Shown: positions 1 through 11,484, numbered from the stretch's first letter. The stretch: 51,290 nucleotides of DNA from Circinella minor (GCA_016758965.1 JAEPRB010000269.1:1-51290), one strand, 5' to 3'. The notes: generated by a model from the sequence alone, not told the origin. Program-made: numbers and translations.

Positions 1-13
1 TCACTGGGTTGTT

Positions 14-178
14 AGCCGCCAAATAAAAAACAATGAACGCCATACTAATAATATAGAGACGCCAAATCATAAAATTTCAGCCGCCAGGTTGAAAAAAACC
101 AAGCGCCAAATAAAAAATACATCACGCGCCATGTTGAAAAAAACCCAGTGCCAAGTTGAAAAAAATCAGCCGCCGGAA
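14..178. repeat. Degenerate GCC-core tandem repeat array
   Basis: About eight imperfect units of 20-24 bp follow each other. Each opens with a GCC core (GCCGCCAAAT, ACGCCAAATC, GCCGCCAGGTTG, GCGCCAAATA, GCGCCATGTTG, GTGCCAAGTTG) followed by an A-rich tail such as GAAAAAAACC. Several cores read TTTGGCGC or TTTGGCGG on the other strand, which matches the E2F/DP consensus. It could be a transcription-factor site cluster, a decayed minisatellite or the U3 part of an LTR; the sequence alone does not decide. Confidence 0.5.
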
Positions 179-194
179 ACGAGGAAAAATCCTG

Positions 195-201
195 TATATA
201 G
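195..201 (+). promoter_or_regulatory. Possible TATA box downstream of the GCC array
   Basis: TATATAG followed by AACCCTC lies about 20 bp after the last GCC unit, the arrangement expected of upstream sites plus a core promoter. No convincing ORF follows, so it may drive a non-coding transcript, belong to a transposon LTR, or be chance in AT-rich DNA. Confidence 0.2.
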
Positions 202-1689
202 AACCCTCTATTCGTTTATATATTTATTCTTCTCACTATATATAATCTTATATACAATTAATGGGGTGTTTTTTTTTCATAATAATGATACATGGAAAAA
301 AAATCATGATAAGCTGCTTGTATTGGTTACATTATTTCTTAGTTAAGCGATCAAGTAACACTGTTACCAGGCAATAATAAAAAACATTGTTATGTAAAAC
401 AATGTACTACAAAAATCCATTACGTTTCACTCAATCTTTTTTTTTTTTTTTTTCCTTTTTGCATGAAGAAGAAAATAATAATATGAATGACGGAGAAATT
501 ATTATGTACTAAACAGGTAGAATTGATTTTAAAGTACTGTATATATGGTAGATCACGTTGTCAATTTTTTCCCACACGTAGAACAAAGTGGTGAAAGAAA
601 TAAGAATATAGTCATTCTATTTTAACAAGAGGTAAAATATATTATCTATATTATTAATAAGCACCCAATAATAATTTGTTTCATCCATTAGGGAAAAAAA
701 ATACACGATAGAACTTTTTATAATAATTCAATGAATATACAATAATCTATTATGTTCGCCTATAACTCCCGTATGGATACGTAGATAATTGATTTAATAA
801 TAAATTGTTTAGACTTGATAGTTTATCCTATATGATTCTATTCTGAGATTTATACTTTTTGCCTGCTCGAGTTGTCCAATGAAATAAGAAAAACATATTA
901 TACGTACTATTACTATATTTATATTTCTTTACCATTATTTTTTGAATTGAATTGCTTCAATAAGACGGATAAAGCCCTTTTTGTGAATCAAATTTAGAAC
1001 ATGAATTATTTTGGAAATACTGCATATGTCTGTTATAATTATTATTTACCTTAAGTCTTTTTATTTTACCAAGCATTCCATATATAGAAATAAAAGAACA
1101 CATAAATGACAATATTTCATTTATATATATGTATACATTTACTCTTTTTAAAATAAAAATTAAGCTATATAGTTTAACCAACTTGCTTAATAATATATTT
1201 ATAATAGAATTCTTGGAAAGAGTAGAGTATTTGTTTACTAAAATATTTATACGTACACCTCCATATAGAAAGAACGGTATTGAAATGATCCCTTCATTAT
1301 TGTATCGAAACAGAAGTATTCCTTGGCTACTACAAGATAAATTTGAAGAATCTTGGGACTCATATTTGTTGTTACGTAAAAAAAACAAAAAAGATGACCA
1401 TAAACAAGCAAAAGCAGTAGCAGAAATATTTTATTTACGTATCCACAGCGAAACTATCATGTTAAAAATGTTAGTAGTTGACAAAGTATAATAACATACA
1501 GTGAAGTTTTGTTTGCATTGCAAGAAAAACTTTTTTCAGAAGAATTATTATTTTATAATATAAAAGTTATACGTACGTATGTTTTTAAACGTTGAAAATA
1601 TTCATATATACATATCAATGTGTAACTACTTGATAATAAATGTTTAAATCTCGATTTATCGCATACATAAATGATTTTTATTTCCTAAT
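202..1689. other. AT-rich stretch, no supported gene
   Basis: Mostly poly-T, TA-rich and low-complexity DNA. A 120-codon ORF at 1129-1491 on the plus strand has a plausible-looking C-terminal half rich in charged residues, but it overlaps an equally long minus-strand ORF, resembles no family I know and has no convincing leader, so I do not call it a gene. Confidence 0.5.
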
Positions 1690-1928
1690 CTATGAAAAAA
1701 GGAAGAAAGCAAGCTTGGCGTGGCCATAGAGTTTATCGGCTAATTGTTGAGAAAATCCTGCCTTGGCGCCTTTTTGATTATCTTCATCCAATCCATCCAA
1801 ATTGATGATTTATTATTTCTTGTAGACAGCTCTGAAAGGGTATCTTCTTCAATTGGGCGTTGGTGGGACCCATCTATTGTATTGATTATCCGTTCACACG
1901 CCTTATCAATTTCTGAGCGCATTGACAA
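1690..1928 (-). pseudogene. Possible frameshifted coding remnant
   Basis: From the ATG at 1928 a 60-codon frame opens with MSMRSEIDKACERIINTIDG and ends at 1740. Around 1780-1790 the adjacent frame takes over with equally coding-like sequence (DEDNQKGAKAGFSQQLADKL) and stops at 1690. The DNA upstream of the ATG is CT/CA-rich, like leaders of other genes here. One indel would join the two frames. No family is recognised. It may be a decayed gene or transposon fragment, a small intact gene using only the first frame, or chance. Confidence 0.28.
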
Positions 1929-3686
1929 TTGTTACATGTGTGTATGTGTGTGAGGTAGAGAGAGATAGAGAGACTTAATGGTACTGTCATTAACTCTCTC
2001 TCAAAAAAAAAAAACCAAGAAAAAGAAATTCTCAACGGCAAGTACGTACAATTATATTTATACCTCTCATTCCGCGTAACTATCATTATGTCCATGCACT
2101 TTGTAACAATGAACCAATCGGAACACATCAATTGCATAAATAAATAAAAAAGGGGGGGGGTTACTTTTTTCTATTATAAATGAAAGAAATGGTGATTACT
2201 GTATTCATTCTATTTTATCATTATAATAATTGTAAATATCATTTGAATGACGAATGCTTGTTCTTTTCTTTTTATTTTATTCTTTGTTTAATAATTTCAA
2301 TTTTAAATAAAATGACATGAAGATGTTATATATCCTGAAATCAAAATGTTGTTATAACATATTTCTATAAGTAAAAACACAGACAATAATAGATAAATAC
2401 GCGATAGATAGTGCAATCAACAGATAAATAAAAATTATCTTTTGTTTTTTAATAGCACAAGCAAGTAGTACGTAAAGAGAATATTTTTTATATATGATCA
2501 AGACATGTTATTCAATTATTACACAGGAGGTTTACTTGAGCATAATGAGTGTATAGAATAAAACCACAGTACGTATCTTTTTTTTTCTGCTTCTTGCTAT
2601 TCGAATGATAAAAGATAAAAGTGAAACATTTTTTTGATAAGAGCAAAGATAGGTTTTATTTTGATATTAAGCATACGTACGTATTAGATACGTTTATATT
2701 ATTCCATATATTGAAGCATGTAATATACTATTACTATACATGGAAAAACAAACAATTGATAAGCTCCCATGACCAAATATACACTCTTTATTAACAATGC
2801 ATTCAATCTTACTGCTTTGCTAGATATATAAAAAGATTCGTATTTTCTCCACTAAAAAATTATTTTCATGACCTGTCGTTCACAGAGAAAATCATCGAGA
2901 AATAATAACATACCTGTCATGATAAACATGCAGCACAGTAGCATCATCATGACAGGTAATGTAAGTAATTTGTAAGATCACTTACATCGTGGTATTTTTG
3001 AGCAACCAAACAAGAACAGCAACTCTGGACCTGGTCCTGGTCGTGGTTCTGGCGACCGTATTAGTAGTGTGTCGTCTCGTTGGGGGGGGGTTAGCCTTGG
3101 CCATGATTGTAGTGGTTTCGACTACCATCATAACAATAATATTATTGATGTTGAAATGTTGAATCAAAAATTGGAACATTATATGTTCAAAAGGAAAGAT
3201 TAATTTATTTATATTGCTAACCTCCTCCTTCTTTTTTTCTTATATATATATATATATATATATATACAGGCATCGTTTATTTATTTTACCATTTATATAT
3301 TATTATATTATTTAAGTACGTAAATCAAATACCAAAAGTATTTTCATTCAATATTTGTAATCAAATTCTACCTTACTCAAAAATTGGATTCATTTTCACC
3401 TAGTATCAAATATTTAGTATAAATAAAATAGTTTCTTCCCTTCCTTTCAAAACAACTCTTTTTTCATTTTATTATAAACTCTTTTACTCGATTATTTGAT
3501 CGATTAGATTTGATGGTTATAAAAACCCACTCCTCTTTATTTATTCTTCTCCTTGTTGAATAAGTTATTTGATGTAAGCTGAGGTCTTTTAAACTCGGGA
3601 TTCCTTTTTTTAACAGATAATTCATATTTCTCTTTTATTTTCCCCTCATTAATTACTCAATAAATGTGAAAACGACAATTCGACAA
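1929..3686. other. Gene-free AT-rich region
   Basis: No ORF here looks coding. The region holds G and T homopolymers (2151-2160), a (TA)n tract near 3240-3266, many TACGTA words and the perfect 13-bp inverted repeat listed separately. Confidence 0.5.
2911..2958. repeat. Perfect 13-bp inverted repeat (hairpin)
   Basis: TACCTGTCATGAT at 2911-2923 is exactly complementary to ATCATGACAGGTA at 2946-2958, with a 22-nt loop. There is no T-run after it on either strand, so it does not look like a Pol III terminator. It could be the core of a small foldback element. Confidence 0.6.
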
Positions 3687-4171
3687 ATGAGTTGGGTATT
3701 TTTAAAATTATATGTGACTGATGGTCTCAAAGATTCATCCATTTTGCACGACGGTATAGACACTACACTAAGAAAGTATTATCTTCCTCTACAGGTGAGC
3801 AAACTGAAGTGATTTTTAGATTACATCCATCGTGTAATTTTTTCCAGTTGTTCAATCGAAGCTCCCAACTTGTTCAAATCATCTTTTTAACAATGAAAAC
3901 ACAGGTGATATCAATAAATCAGGTTTATTATTTATTTTCTTTACTCTAACTAGTAGTATGATACCTTGGTTCTCAGTGCATTCCATCCTACAAGTAAGCT
4001 ATTATAAAGATGAAAAGGAAAACTAAAGGTATCAAAGTAAAAGAGCTATTAAATACTAAAACATTTAACAGTATCATCCTTTTTATACCGAATAGACATT
4101 TTTTTTTCTTTAACTTGTTCAAATCGTTGTATACAAGCAATGTATTTAAACGTATGCGTCGTGTACATTAG
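3687..4171 (+). CDS. Small spliced candidate gene, unknown function
   Basis: Four exons can be joined in frame: 3687-3794, 3848-3904, 3957-3993 and 4029-4171, giving 114 residues. Donors are GTGAGC, GTGATA and GTAAGC; acceptors are TTTCCAG, AGTAG and AAAG. The product starts MSWVFLKLYVTDGLKDSS, continues LRKYYLPLQLFNRSSQLVQ and contains YDTLVLSAFHPT. The pattern of a hydrophobic strand, LR-YYLPL, then YD-LV-F-PT is faintly like the start of the von Willebrand A domain of Mediator subunit Med25, but the glycine-rich segment and the rest of that domain are absent. It may be a short gene, a truncated relic, or a fortuitous reading; the first two exons and their splice sites are the best evidence, and the last exon is weak (Phe-rich). 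Confidence 0.3.
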
Positions 4172-5194
4172 ACTGTTTTTGTTTTCCTATCGTTTTATAC
4201 CATACATATGCATTTCTCCTGGCTATGAACACTCATATATTATTATAAATTATTTTTTAATAGAAAAGAAAAATCATATCACTCTGTGTGCTTCAATCAA
4301 GTAATACCATATACTGTTTTTATTGAAAATGCTGCGATAGATCCACAAGCAATAATAAAAGTGAGTTGCGAAATTAAAAAAAAAATATGTTTACAAAAAA
4401 ACAAAACAAAAATGTCTTCATATTCATACGTTACAAATTTTAAATAGTAATATATTATACTTTAAACATCATCTTATCTTTAAAAATTATGTATGTGCTA
4501 CGTATATTTACCTTGTATATTGAAAAAATCCACGAAAAAGTTTGTAAATGTACATACTAGCTTTCAAAGATAAAGATGAAATGTATTATTTGGAAATCTA
4601 AATAATAATAAAAAAGCACCTATTATGAACAACAGTGAATGTAATCAAATTATCGTAAAAGATGGAACAAGTTGACACCATTAACTGTAACCTTAGTGAC
4701 AGAGGAAAATTTAATAACACAGACATATAGAGTTATTTACTATTAATCAAGAAGAAAAAAAAGCTCAAAAAAAAATAATGTATCGCTTTTAAAAAGAAAA
4801 CAATTAATATCTATGCTAGTTTTTTGGTTGTCATGTAAAAAATTGGGATTATTTTTCGGGTTTGCTAATGGGATTAAGATCTCGTCGGAAACACAGAGGC
4901 ATCTGAAACAAATTCCTCCTTGGACGTCTCGGGGGGGGGGCAATAGACACTCATTTTTATTTTTTATAACCTCCGCTCCACGCCGAACGCAACTTCACGC
5001 CACATTAGACACATAATAACTTAACCCTTTTTTTTTTGTAACTATACATACCTCTTTTTTTTTTTATTGAAAGTAATCTCGTTGTTCATATTTGTATAAC
5101 CTCATTTTTACCATTTAAAACAAAAAACAACAACAAAGACAGAAAAAGACAAAAGACAAAAAAAAAAAAAAAAGAAAAGAAAAGAAACAATACC
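4172..5194. other. Intergenic region and upstream DNA of VMA16
   Basis: No gene is recognised. AT-rich DNA is followed by a more GC-rich block at about 4850-5010 that contains G8 at 4931-4940 and overlapping short ORFs on both strands with no coding character. The last 90 bases before the VMA16 start are A-rich (AAACAACAACAAAGACAG type), as expected of a fungal 5' leader. Confidence 0.5.
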
Positions 5195-6166
5195 ATGTCT
5201 GGATATTATTATACCTCCCTTCTCGGGACCACTATAAGTGTTCTTGCCATTGTCGGCTTATACATGTTGCTCACTGGTACTGGTGAAGCATTTAACTTTG
5301 GAAAATTCCTTGAAGAAGCATCCCCTTTTGCTTGGGCCACAGTAGGCATGGGCTTATGTATTGGTCTTTCTGTAGCAGGTGCAGCATGGTAAACGAAATT
5401 TAAATATTTTCAATGGAGGGGGGAGGGGAATCCTTTATAAAGTTATTAATTTCTTTTTCATCCAATATATATATATTAACATAATGACGCGTTATTTTTT
5501 TTATTTATTTATTTAAAACAATAATATTATTTTTAGGGGTATTTATATTACTGGTTCAGCATTATTAGGTGGTGCAGTCAAGACTCCACGTATTCAATCG
5601 AGAAATTTGATTTCCATCATTTTCTGTGAAGTCGTTGCCATTTATGGTGTCATTATGACCATTGTTTATTCTGCTAAACTAGTTGAAGTTTCTGAAGATA
5701 GACTTTATACACCTTCCAATTATTTTACAGGTTCGTTAAAAAAGAAAAAGAAAAGGGGTTTGGGTTGCAAAAGAAATATTTAAAGAGGGTTCATATCAGA
5801 AAGAAAAATAAAATAAGGATTTTGGGGGGGGGAAAGAGATAGAAAAAAGTTAACAATGTATATATATATTAGGACACGCAATCTTTTGGGGTGGTTTGAC
5901 AGTGGGTATTTGTAACCTCTTTTGCGGCGTTTGCGTCGGTATTACTGGATCAAGTGCTGCTCTTGCAGATGCTCAAGATCCACAATTGTTTGTTAAAGTC
6001 TTGGTTGTCGAAATTTTCGGTTCTGTTCTTGGTCTTTTTGGTTTGATTGTTGGATTGTTAACGGTAAGATAATGTGATAAATATTCATTTTAAATTCATT
6101 ATATTAATTAATCTTATATATATATATATATATAATTAGACTGGTAAAGCATCCGACTTTCAATAA
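5195..6166 (+). CDS. VMA16: V-type ATPase proteolipid subunit c''
   Basis: Subunit of the membrane rotor ring of the vacuolar H+-ATPase, which acidifies vacuole, Golgi and endosomes. Exons 5195-5388, 5537-5730, 5873-6063 and 6140-6166 give 201 residues, close to the usual length (yeast about 213). The first hydrophobic helix (residues about 10-28) distinguishes c'' from c and c'. Four further helices follow. The helix containing [11 protein letters not shown] carries the proton-binding Glu, E96. Glycine-rich packing motifs ([19 protein letters not shown] and the later [20 protein letters not shown]) are typical. The protein ends ASDFQ. It is convergent with PUM3, with only 231 bp between stops. 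Introns are 148, 142 and 76 nt. Identification is firm. Confidence 0.95.
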
Positions 6167-6397
6167 GTCCTCATATCCCTCTCCTCTTTCCATTTCTCAA
6201 TCTTTTCTTTTTACCAAACAACAACAACAACAAAAAGAGTATCTTTTATTTTTTTACATATACAACAATAGCAACATTAAATAAAAAAAAATGATTTCCA
6301 AATGTTGAGTAACAAAAGAAACGTGTGTGTGTGAGTGTTTTTAATTATTTATTTAGTTAAAAACAAAAAAAAAAAAACAGAAAGTAAATAATAATTT

Positions 6398-7253
6398 TTA
6401 TAATAATTCCAAAATCATGTTGGCGCCCTTATTTTCATCTTTCACCTTTTTAATATCTGATTTATGTGATTTTAAAGCCTTCTTTGTTTGTTTAGCAGTA
6501 GATGGTTCTTCCAATAATGATAAAACGACAAAACTACCAAAATTGGTAGCAAAATGACCAAGATGAGGTTCAATACGTTCCAAAAGTTTAGGTGCAAATC
6601 CAAGAGGTTCAATGGCTTTATCATTGGTTTCTGTAGCACTATCTGCTTTAATCATAGCTTTTATAATTCGATTGGCAAATCGATCTTGAATAATATGATT
6701 TTCTTTTTCAATATTTTCACTTGCCAAGTCAAGAATAGCATTAATAGCAGCGGTTTTATCACCTAAATGATATAAAAAGTATATTAGTAAAAAAAATATA
6801 TATATATATATAAAGAATAGTTTTTTATATATATAAGAGCTTTACCAATAGCATGAAGCATGATTTCTTGTACTACTTGTGACGATAACTTTTCTCTCAT
6901 CATAATAGGTGCATTTTCAGCAACAGTTTGAATAAGGGCTTCTGAACAAGCTTCAAGAATTTCTTTGGAACGAATTTCAGGATCTTTTTTACTATAGAGA
7001 ACAAGGATATGAAAATTAAACAAAAAAAATCTATTGATTGATTCTTATTTTTTTTTTTTTTACTTTACCTTTGTCTAATTTGATCACCTTCAGTAATTTG
7101 TTGAACAGTTTCTGGTGAAAGATATCTAGTATTACGACCCGTAAGGATATATAAAAAGACACGTCGACCAAATTTATCTGAAAATAATTGTTTTGATTGT
7201 TTACAAAGTTCCTATATAAAACACACATAGTCCAAGTGAATATCATTAGAATG

Positions 7254-7321
<68 letters not shown>

Positions 7322-8807
7322 ATATATATTACTTACAGAAATAAGCGCTTTATTCATTAATACTGTATCATCCATAACATCTAAAAAGCGAATTAAGACA
7401 AGATAACCATATTCATCTTGAGCAATTTTAACTACATGTGGTTTAAATGCCTTAATAATAGCTTTACGATCCTATATAAATTATTTTTTTTTATTAGTCT
7501 ATTTGTCTTTGTTTTTTTTTTAATCGTATAATTATTATATTTTACCTTGGGTGTTGCATAAGACAAACAAATCATGGCAACTTTAGCTCCTTCACGTGTA
7601 TGAAGAATATCTTGAAGATTATCACGAAGATGTTGCATCACATTCTAAATAATAATAATAATAATAAATAAATGGACTCTTATAAACACATACACACACA
7701 AATATATATATATATATATATATTTACCTCACGACTTTTAGAATCAGCCAAAGTCAAAAATTGATACAATGCTTTATGTACAATACTATGTACAATGGTA
7801 CCTTTATCCATACATCCCATTAAAGTTTCTGACATGAATCTTAAAACAGAATCTTTTTTTTCTGGTAAATTTTTTAAAAGATCATCCAATGTTTTTGCAC
7901 CTCCACCACGATTAAATAAAGTCATTTCAGGACCATAAAATTCAGATAATAATTCATGTCTTTGTGCACCATTAGCATATTGTGCATAAAATGTTTCAAT
8001 TACTGTAGAAGCTTCTCGATGACGAATTAATTTACGAACATGTGTACGGAATTCAGATAATACTTGATCTCGATGTTTATGACTAAAATTATTATTTAAA
8101 ATTATTATTATTATTTCAAATATATAATATATAAATGTAAAAATATATATATATATATATATATAAAACAAAGCCTTACCAATATTCCAAGACCTTCAAA
8201 ACAATAAATTTACCATACATGGATTTAGCAAGAATTTCATATTTACCAGCTAATTCATCTGCAATTGTACTTCGTTGTTCTGCGTTACCCTTCTTTAAAC
8301 AAGTTTGAACAATACGTGATGCATCATGTTTAAAAATAATCTAATTATTCATTATTATTATTATTATTATTAGTATCTATTTCTTCTTTTCTCTCTTTTT
8401 TTTTAATATATATATATATACCTCTTGAACATGTCCTGTAATGACTTTCATGATCTTTTGCATGAGTTCTTTTGTTTCGTCACGTTCAATATCACCACGT
8501 CGAAGATTTTCCCAAATTTTCTTTGCTTCAATAATCATTTCATAGTGACGATCGTGACCTTTTCGTTCATGTTTTAAACCTTTTTGTTGTTTATGTCTAG
8601 AACCAGAATCTATTTTATCCAGCACCCAAAAAAAAAAAGAAAAGTTTATTGTTTAAATACATTATTGATCTATAAAAAAAAATATGTTTTAACAAAGAAA
8701 AATAATATTTTTTTTTCTTTTTACTTACCATCACCTTTATATTTCTTATTGGAATCATAAGATTGGTCATAAGCTTTTCGCTTCATTGTATGTTGTGGTT
8801 GAGCCAT
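6398..8807 (-). CDS. PUF6: Pumilio-like ribosome-biogenesis protein (Puf6/PUM3, CPL domain)
   Basis: Nucleolar RNA-binding protein of the Puf6/PUM3 (Penguin) family; Puf6 acts in 60S maturation and, in yeast, ASH1 mRNA repression. Nine exons (8807-8729, 8609-8422, 8340-8180, 8082-7728, 7644-7546, 7471-7337, 7211-7069, 6991-6846, 6762-6398) keep frame and give 556 residues, somewhat shorter than the 640-660 usual in yeast and human because the basic N-terminal tail is short. PUF-type repeats are recognisable, for example KHDASRIVQTCLKKGN, YGKFIVLKVLEY, HREASTVIETFYAQY, DKGTIVHSIVHKALYQF and DEYGYLVLIRFLDVMDD. The C-terminal third is the CPL region (SSQVVQEIMLHAIG, then NFGSFVVLSLLEEP). The N terminus is basic (MKRKAYDQSYDSNKKYKG), fitting nuclear import. 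Intron 6 has expanded to a long ATT repeat. It is divergent from DNMT2. Confidence 0.9.
7252..7321. repeat. (ATT)n microsatellite inside PUM3 intron 6
   Basis: About 23 nearly perfect ATT/TTA units lie between the donor and acceptor of the sixth intron. Length is likely variable between strains; splice sites on both sides are intact. Confidence 0.9.
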
Positions 8808-8921
8808 GATTTAACAAAAAAGTAAAAAGATCTTGAAAGGAAAAAAAAAAAAAGTTACAAAAAAAAAAAATTTCGAGAAACTGACTGAATTTGGAAGTTG
8901 CTATGCTTTACCGAAACTCAG

Positions 8922-8952
<31 letters not shown>

Positions 8953-9300
8953 TTTAATCTCACTTACCCAAACAGGTCAACTTGCTTTCTTTCTTTCTCT
9001 CGATTTTTTAATTTAAAAGAACTAAAAGAAAAACATGGATATTTATTTGATACTTTATAAAAAAAAATGATATTATTATATAAAAGAATTTATTATGTAA
9101 ATATATATGTTAAAGTCCCCCCCCAAAAAAAAAATGACAAGATAATTTTTGAGGACAGTGGCTGAGCTATTTTAGATAGTAATGCATAAATCTTTCATTT
9201 TTTTAGTTTCTCTCCCCCCTCCCCCCCAAAAAAAACCCTCTCCCCCTTTCCCTCTCTGCACCTGCTTATCGTTTTTACCTTTTTTTAAACTTTAAATAAT
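8808..9300. promoter_or_regulatory. Shared divergent promoter of PUM3 and DNMT2
   Basis: 493 bp separate the two start codons. It contains A and T homopolymers, a (TC)n tract at 8922-8944 and C-rich runs at about 9118-9124 and 9215-9227. These pyrimidine tracts lie in the sense orientation of DNMT2 and may be its leader. No specific factor site is claimed. Confidence 0.5.
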
Positions 9301-10966
9301 ATGGCACCTTTACGAATGTTAGAATTTTATTCTGGCATTGGTGGAATGGTAATCTCTAATTTATACATACATACATAGATACGACAGTAGTTATGTTTTT
9401 TTTTTACTTTCATTCAATTAACTATATATATATAGCATTTTGCAGCAGGTTTAGCTGGTTGGGATTATGAAGTAATAAAAGCATTCGATATTAATAATGT
9501 TGCCAATGACGTAAATATATTTCTTTAAGAGTATTTATATTTTAAATATTATAGTATTTAATATATATGTTTTATATCTATAAATGATATAGGTATACAA
9601 ACATAACTTTGGACCTAAAATAGTTGGACAGGTATATATATAGATTTGAAAAGGGAAATAAAAAAAAAATACGATTATAAAATAATTATATAATTTATAT
9701 GATAGAGACAAATTGAAGCATTATCTATGGAACATTATGATAAAATAGCAGCTGATATTTGGACCATGTCTCCACCTTGTCAACCTTATTCAAGACAAGG
9801 ATTACAAAAAGGAAGTCAAGATAATCGATCTAAAAGTTTTTTACATTTACTTGAAGTATTAGAAACCATGAGTCATCGACCTAAATATATTCTTGTAGAA
9901 AATGTAAAAGGATTTGAAGAATCAGATTCACATGATTTATTAATAGATTCTTTAAATCATTGTCATTATACCTTTCAAGAATTTTTATTAACACCACTTC
10001 AACTTGGAATTCCTAATTCACGTATGCGTTATTATTTGCTGGTAAGTCATAAAGATATTTTGGTATTGAACTAAAGAATAATAATAATAATAATAAATAT
10101 GTGTAATTAAATAGGCCAAACAGAAACCATTATCATTTATACAATCACCTACAAATACAATTATTGCATTTATTCCAGAATCAAAACTTATGTCAACAAA
10201 ATTTGTTGATAATAGAACACAATCATTGGATAATGAAGATGCTTTAGTTAATTCTAATGTAAATATCGGTTCTGTTTCAGAATATTTGGAATCCAATGTT
10301 GATTTTGTTTCTTATGCTATTTCAGATAAGGTATTATTATTATTTTTTTATAATGGAAAACTAAATTAAAAATGACAAGTGATACTAAATTATTTATTTT
10401 ATATATATATATAGACATTATTAAAACATGGACATGTATTTGATATTGTTAAACCAAGTACGCATAGAAGTTGTTGTTTTACTAAAGGATATTATCATTA
10501 TGCTGAAGGAACAGGTAAAATTTTCAATAAATATATTATATTTACTCTTTATATACTTATTATTATTATTTTATTTTGTTAGGTTCCATTTTACAATTGA
10601 ATGAAGAATTAGATGTAAGAAATATTTCTATAAAAATTAATATTAAACAACAATATTAAATTGGAATGCATCATTTTTTTTTTATTTATTTTTTTATTTT
10701 AATAGTCAAAAGAAACATTTGATAAAGTAACACATGCAAAGAAAATGGAAAATGAACAAGAAGCATTAAAATTATTACAATCATTAAAATTAAGATACTT
10801 TACACCAAGAGAAGTAGCTAATTTAATGGGATTTCCTATGGATACTTTTACATTTCCTGAATCAACTACTATGAAACAAAAGTATCGATGTTTAGGAAAT
10901 AGTATTAATGTACGATTAGTATCAGAACTAATGATTTATTTAATGAAAGATTCAAAAGAATTATAA
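9301..10966 (+). CDS. TRDMT1: tRNA (cytosine-38-C5)-methyltransferase, DNMT2 family
   Basis: Methylates C38 in the anticodon loop of tRNA-Asp using S-adenosylmethionine; known as Pmt1 in fission yeast and TRDMT1 in animals. Eight exons (9301-9348, 9436-9510, 9593-9631, 9706-10041, 10115-10330, 10415-10514, 10583-10614, 10706-10966) give 368 residues. Motif I is LEFYSGIGGMHFA. Motif IV is SPPCQPYSRQG with the catalytic Cys at residue 79, and motif VI ENVKGFE has Glu119; both positions equal those in human DNMT2. The CFT motif (CCFTKGYYHYAEGTG), diagnostic of DNMT2, is present, and motif IX/X reads FTPREVANLMGFP and RCLGNSINVRLV. All catalytic residues are intact. Codon use is strongly A/T-ending, unlike alpha-tubulin. 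Introns are 51-105 nt. Confidence 0.95.
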
Positions 10967-11246
10967 ATTGAAAACCCAACCCAGGATCGTCATATATAAA
11001 CACTAATAAAATTGAGTTTCTAAAGTACACTCAAAATTCTCTTGTAGTTAATTGTATAGTAATATATACTTCCCATATTATTATTATTATGTTTTATCTT
11101 CTGTTACAAGACTACATATTATACATAGGTATATTTTTTATTAATCACAACATGTATACATCAGAGTAGGATGATTATGATTAATACATTTCTTTGAATG
11201 TTGTCTATTAAGTCTTTATGACATATTTTATAGAATAAAGAATGGG

Positions 11247-11420
11247 ATATAAAAAAGGTTCTCGTAGCCTGGTTACAAAAGTTGAAGTTGTGTGGCGCAT
11301 GAGGCATAAAGTAGGATGAGTATGGTTACCGGTAACATTCTATTTTTTTGAATAATGTTACCGGTAACCATCCTCATTTTCATCCTCACAACTCAGCTTT
11401 TGTAAGAACGTTTTTTATAT
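11247..11420. mobile_element. Foldback MITE-like element, 174 bp
   Basis: The two ends are inverted copies: ATATAAAAAAGGTTCT at the left and AGAACGTTTTTTATAT at the right. Farther in, TTACAAAAGTTGAAGTTGTG pairs with CACAACTCAGCTTTTGTAA. Flanking the central spacer, GGTTACCGGTAACATT pairs with AATGTTACCGGTAACC. Each arm contains the 12-bp palindrome GTTACCGGTAAC (11325-11336 and 11357-11368). The left arm carries about 15-20 extra bases. A TA at each outer end would fit a Tc1/mariner-type target duplication but is weak evidence in AT-rich DNA. It has no coding capacity. Confidence 0.7.
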
Positions 11421-11484
11421 TGCACAGCCTTTTTCTTTCGTTTTTTTTTTTTTTTTTTGCTCCATCCTCTTTATTGTCTTCCAA

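Noticed and set aside
35..180. CRISPR-like array at the left edge
   Set aside because: The units are degenerate, about 20-24 bp, lack unique spacers and occur in an intron-containing eukaryotic genome.
10..380. Complete solo LTR
   Set aside because: TGTTAG at 10 and CACTG words near 2-6 and 359-363 hint at an LTR with a target duplication, but there is no matching CA end or second copy in the window, so it is only mentioned as an alternative.
957..1491. Overlapping plus- and minus-strand ORFs of 120 and 143 codons
   Set aside because: Each is the shadow of the other, with no recognisable domain, leader or splice support; neither strand is clearly coding.
7197..7406. Poly-Ile ORFs across the ATT repeat
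   Set aside because: They are translations of the microsatellite inside a PUM3 intron.
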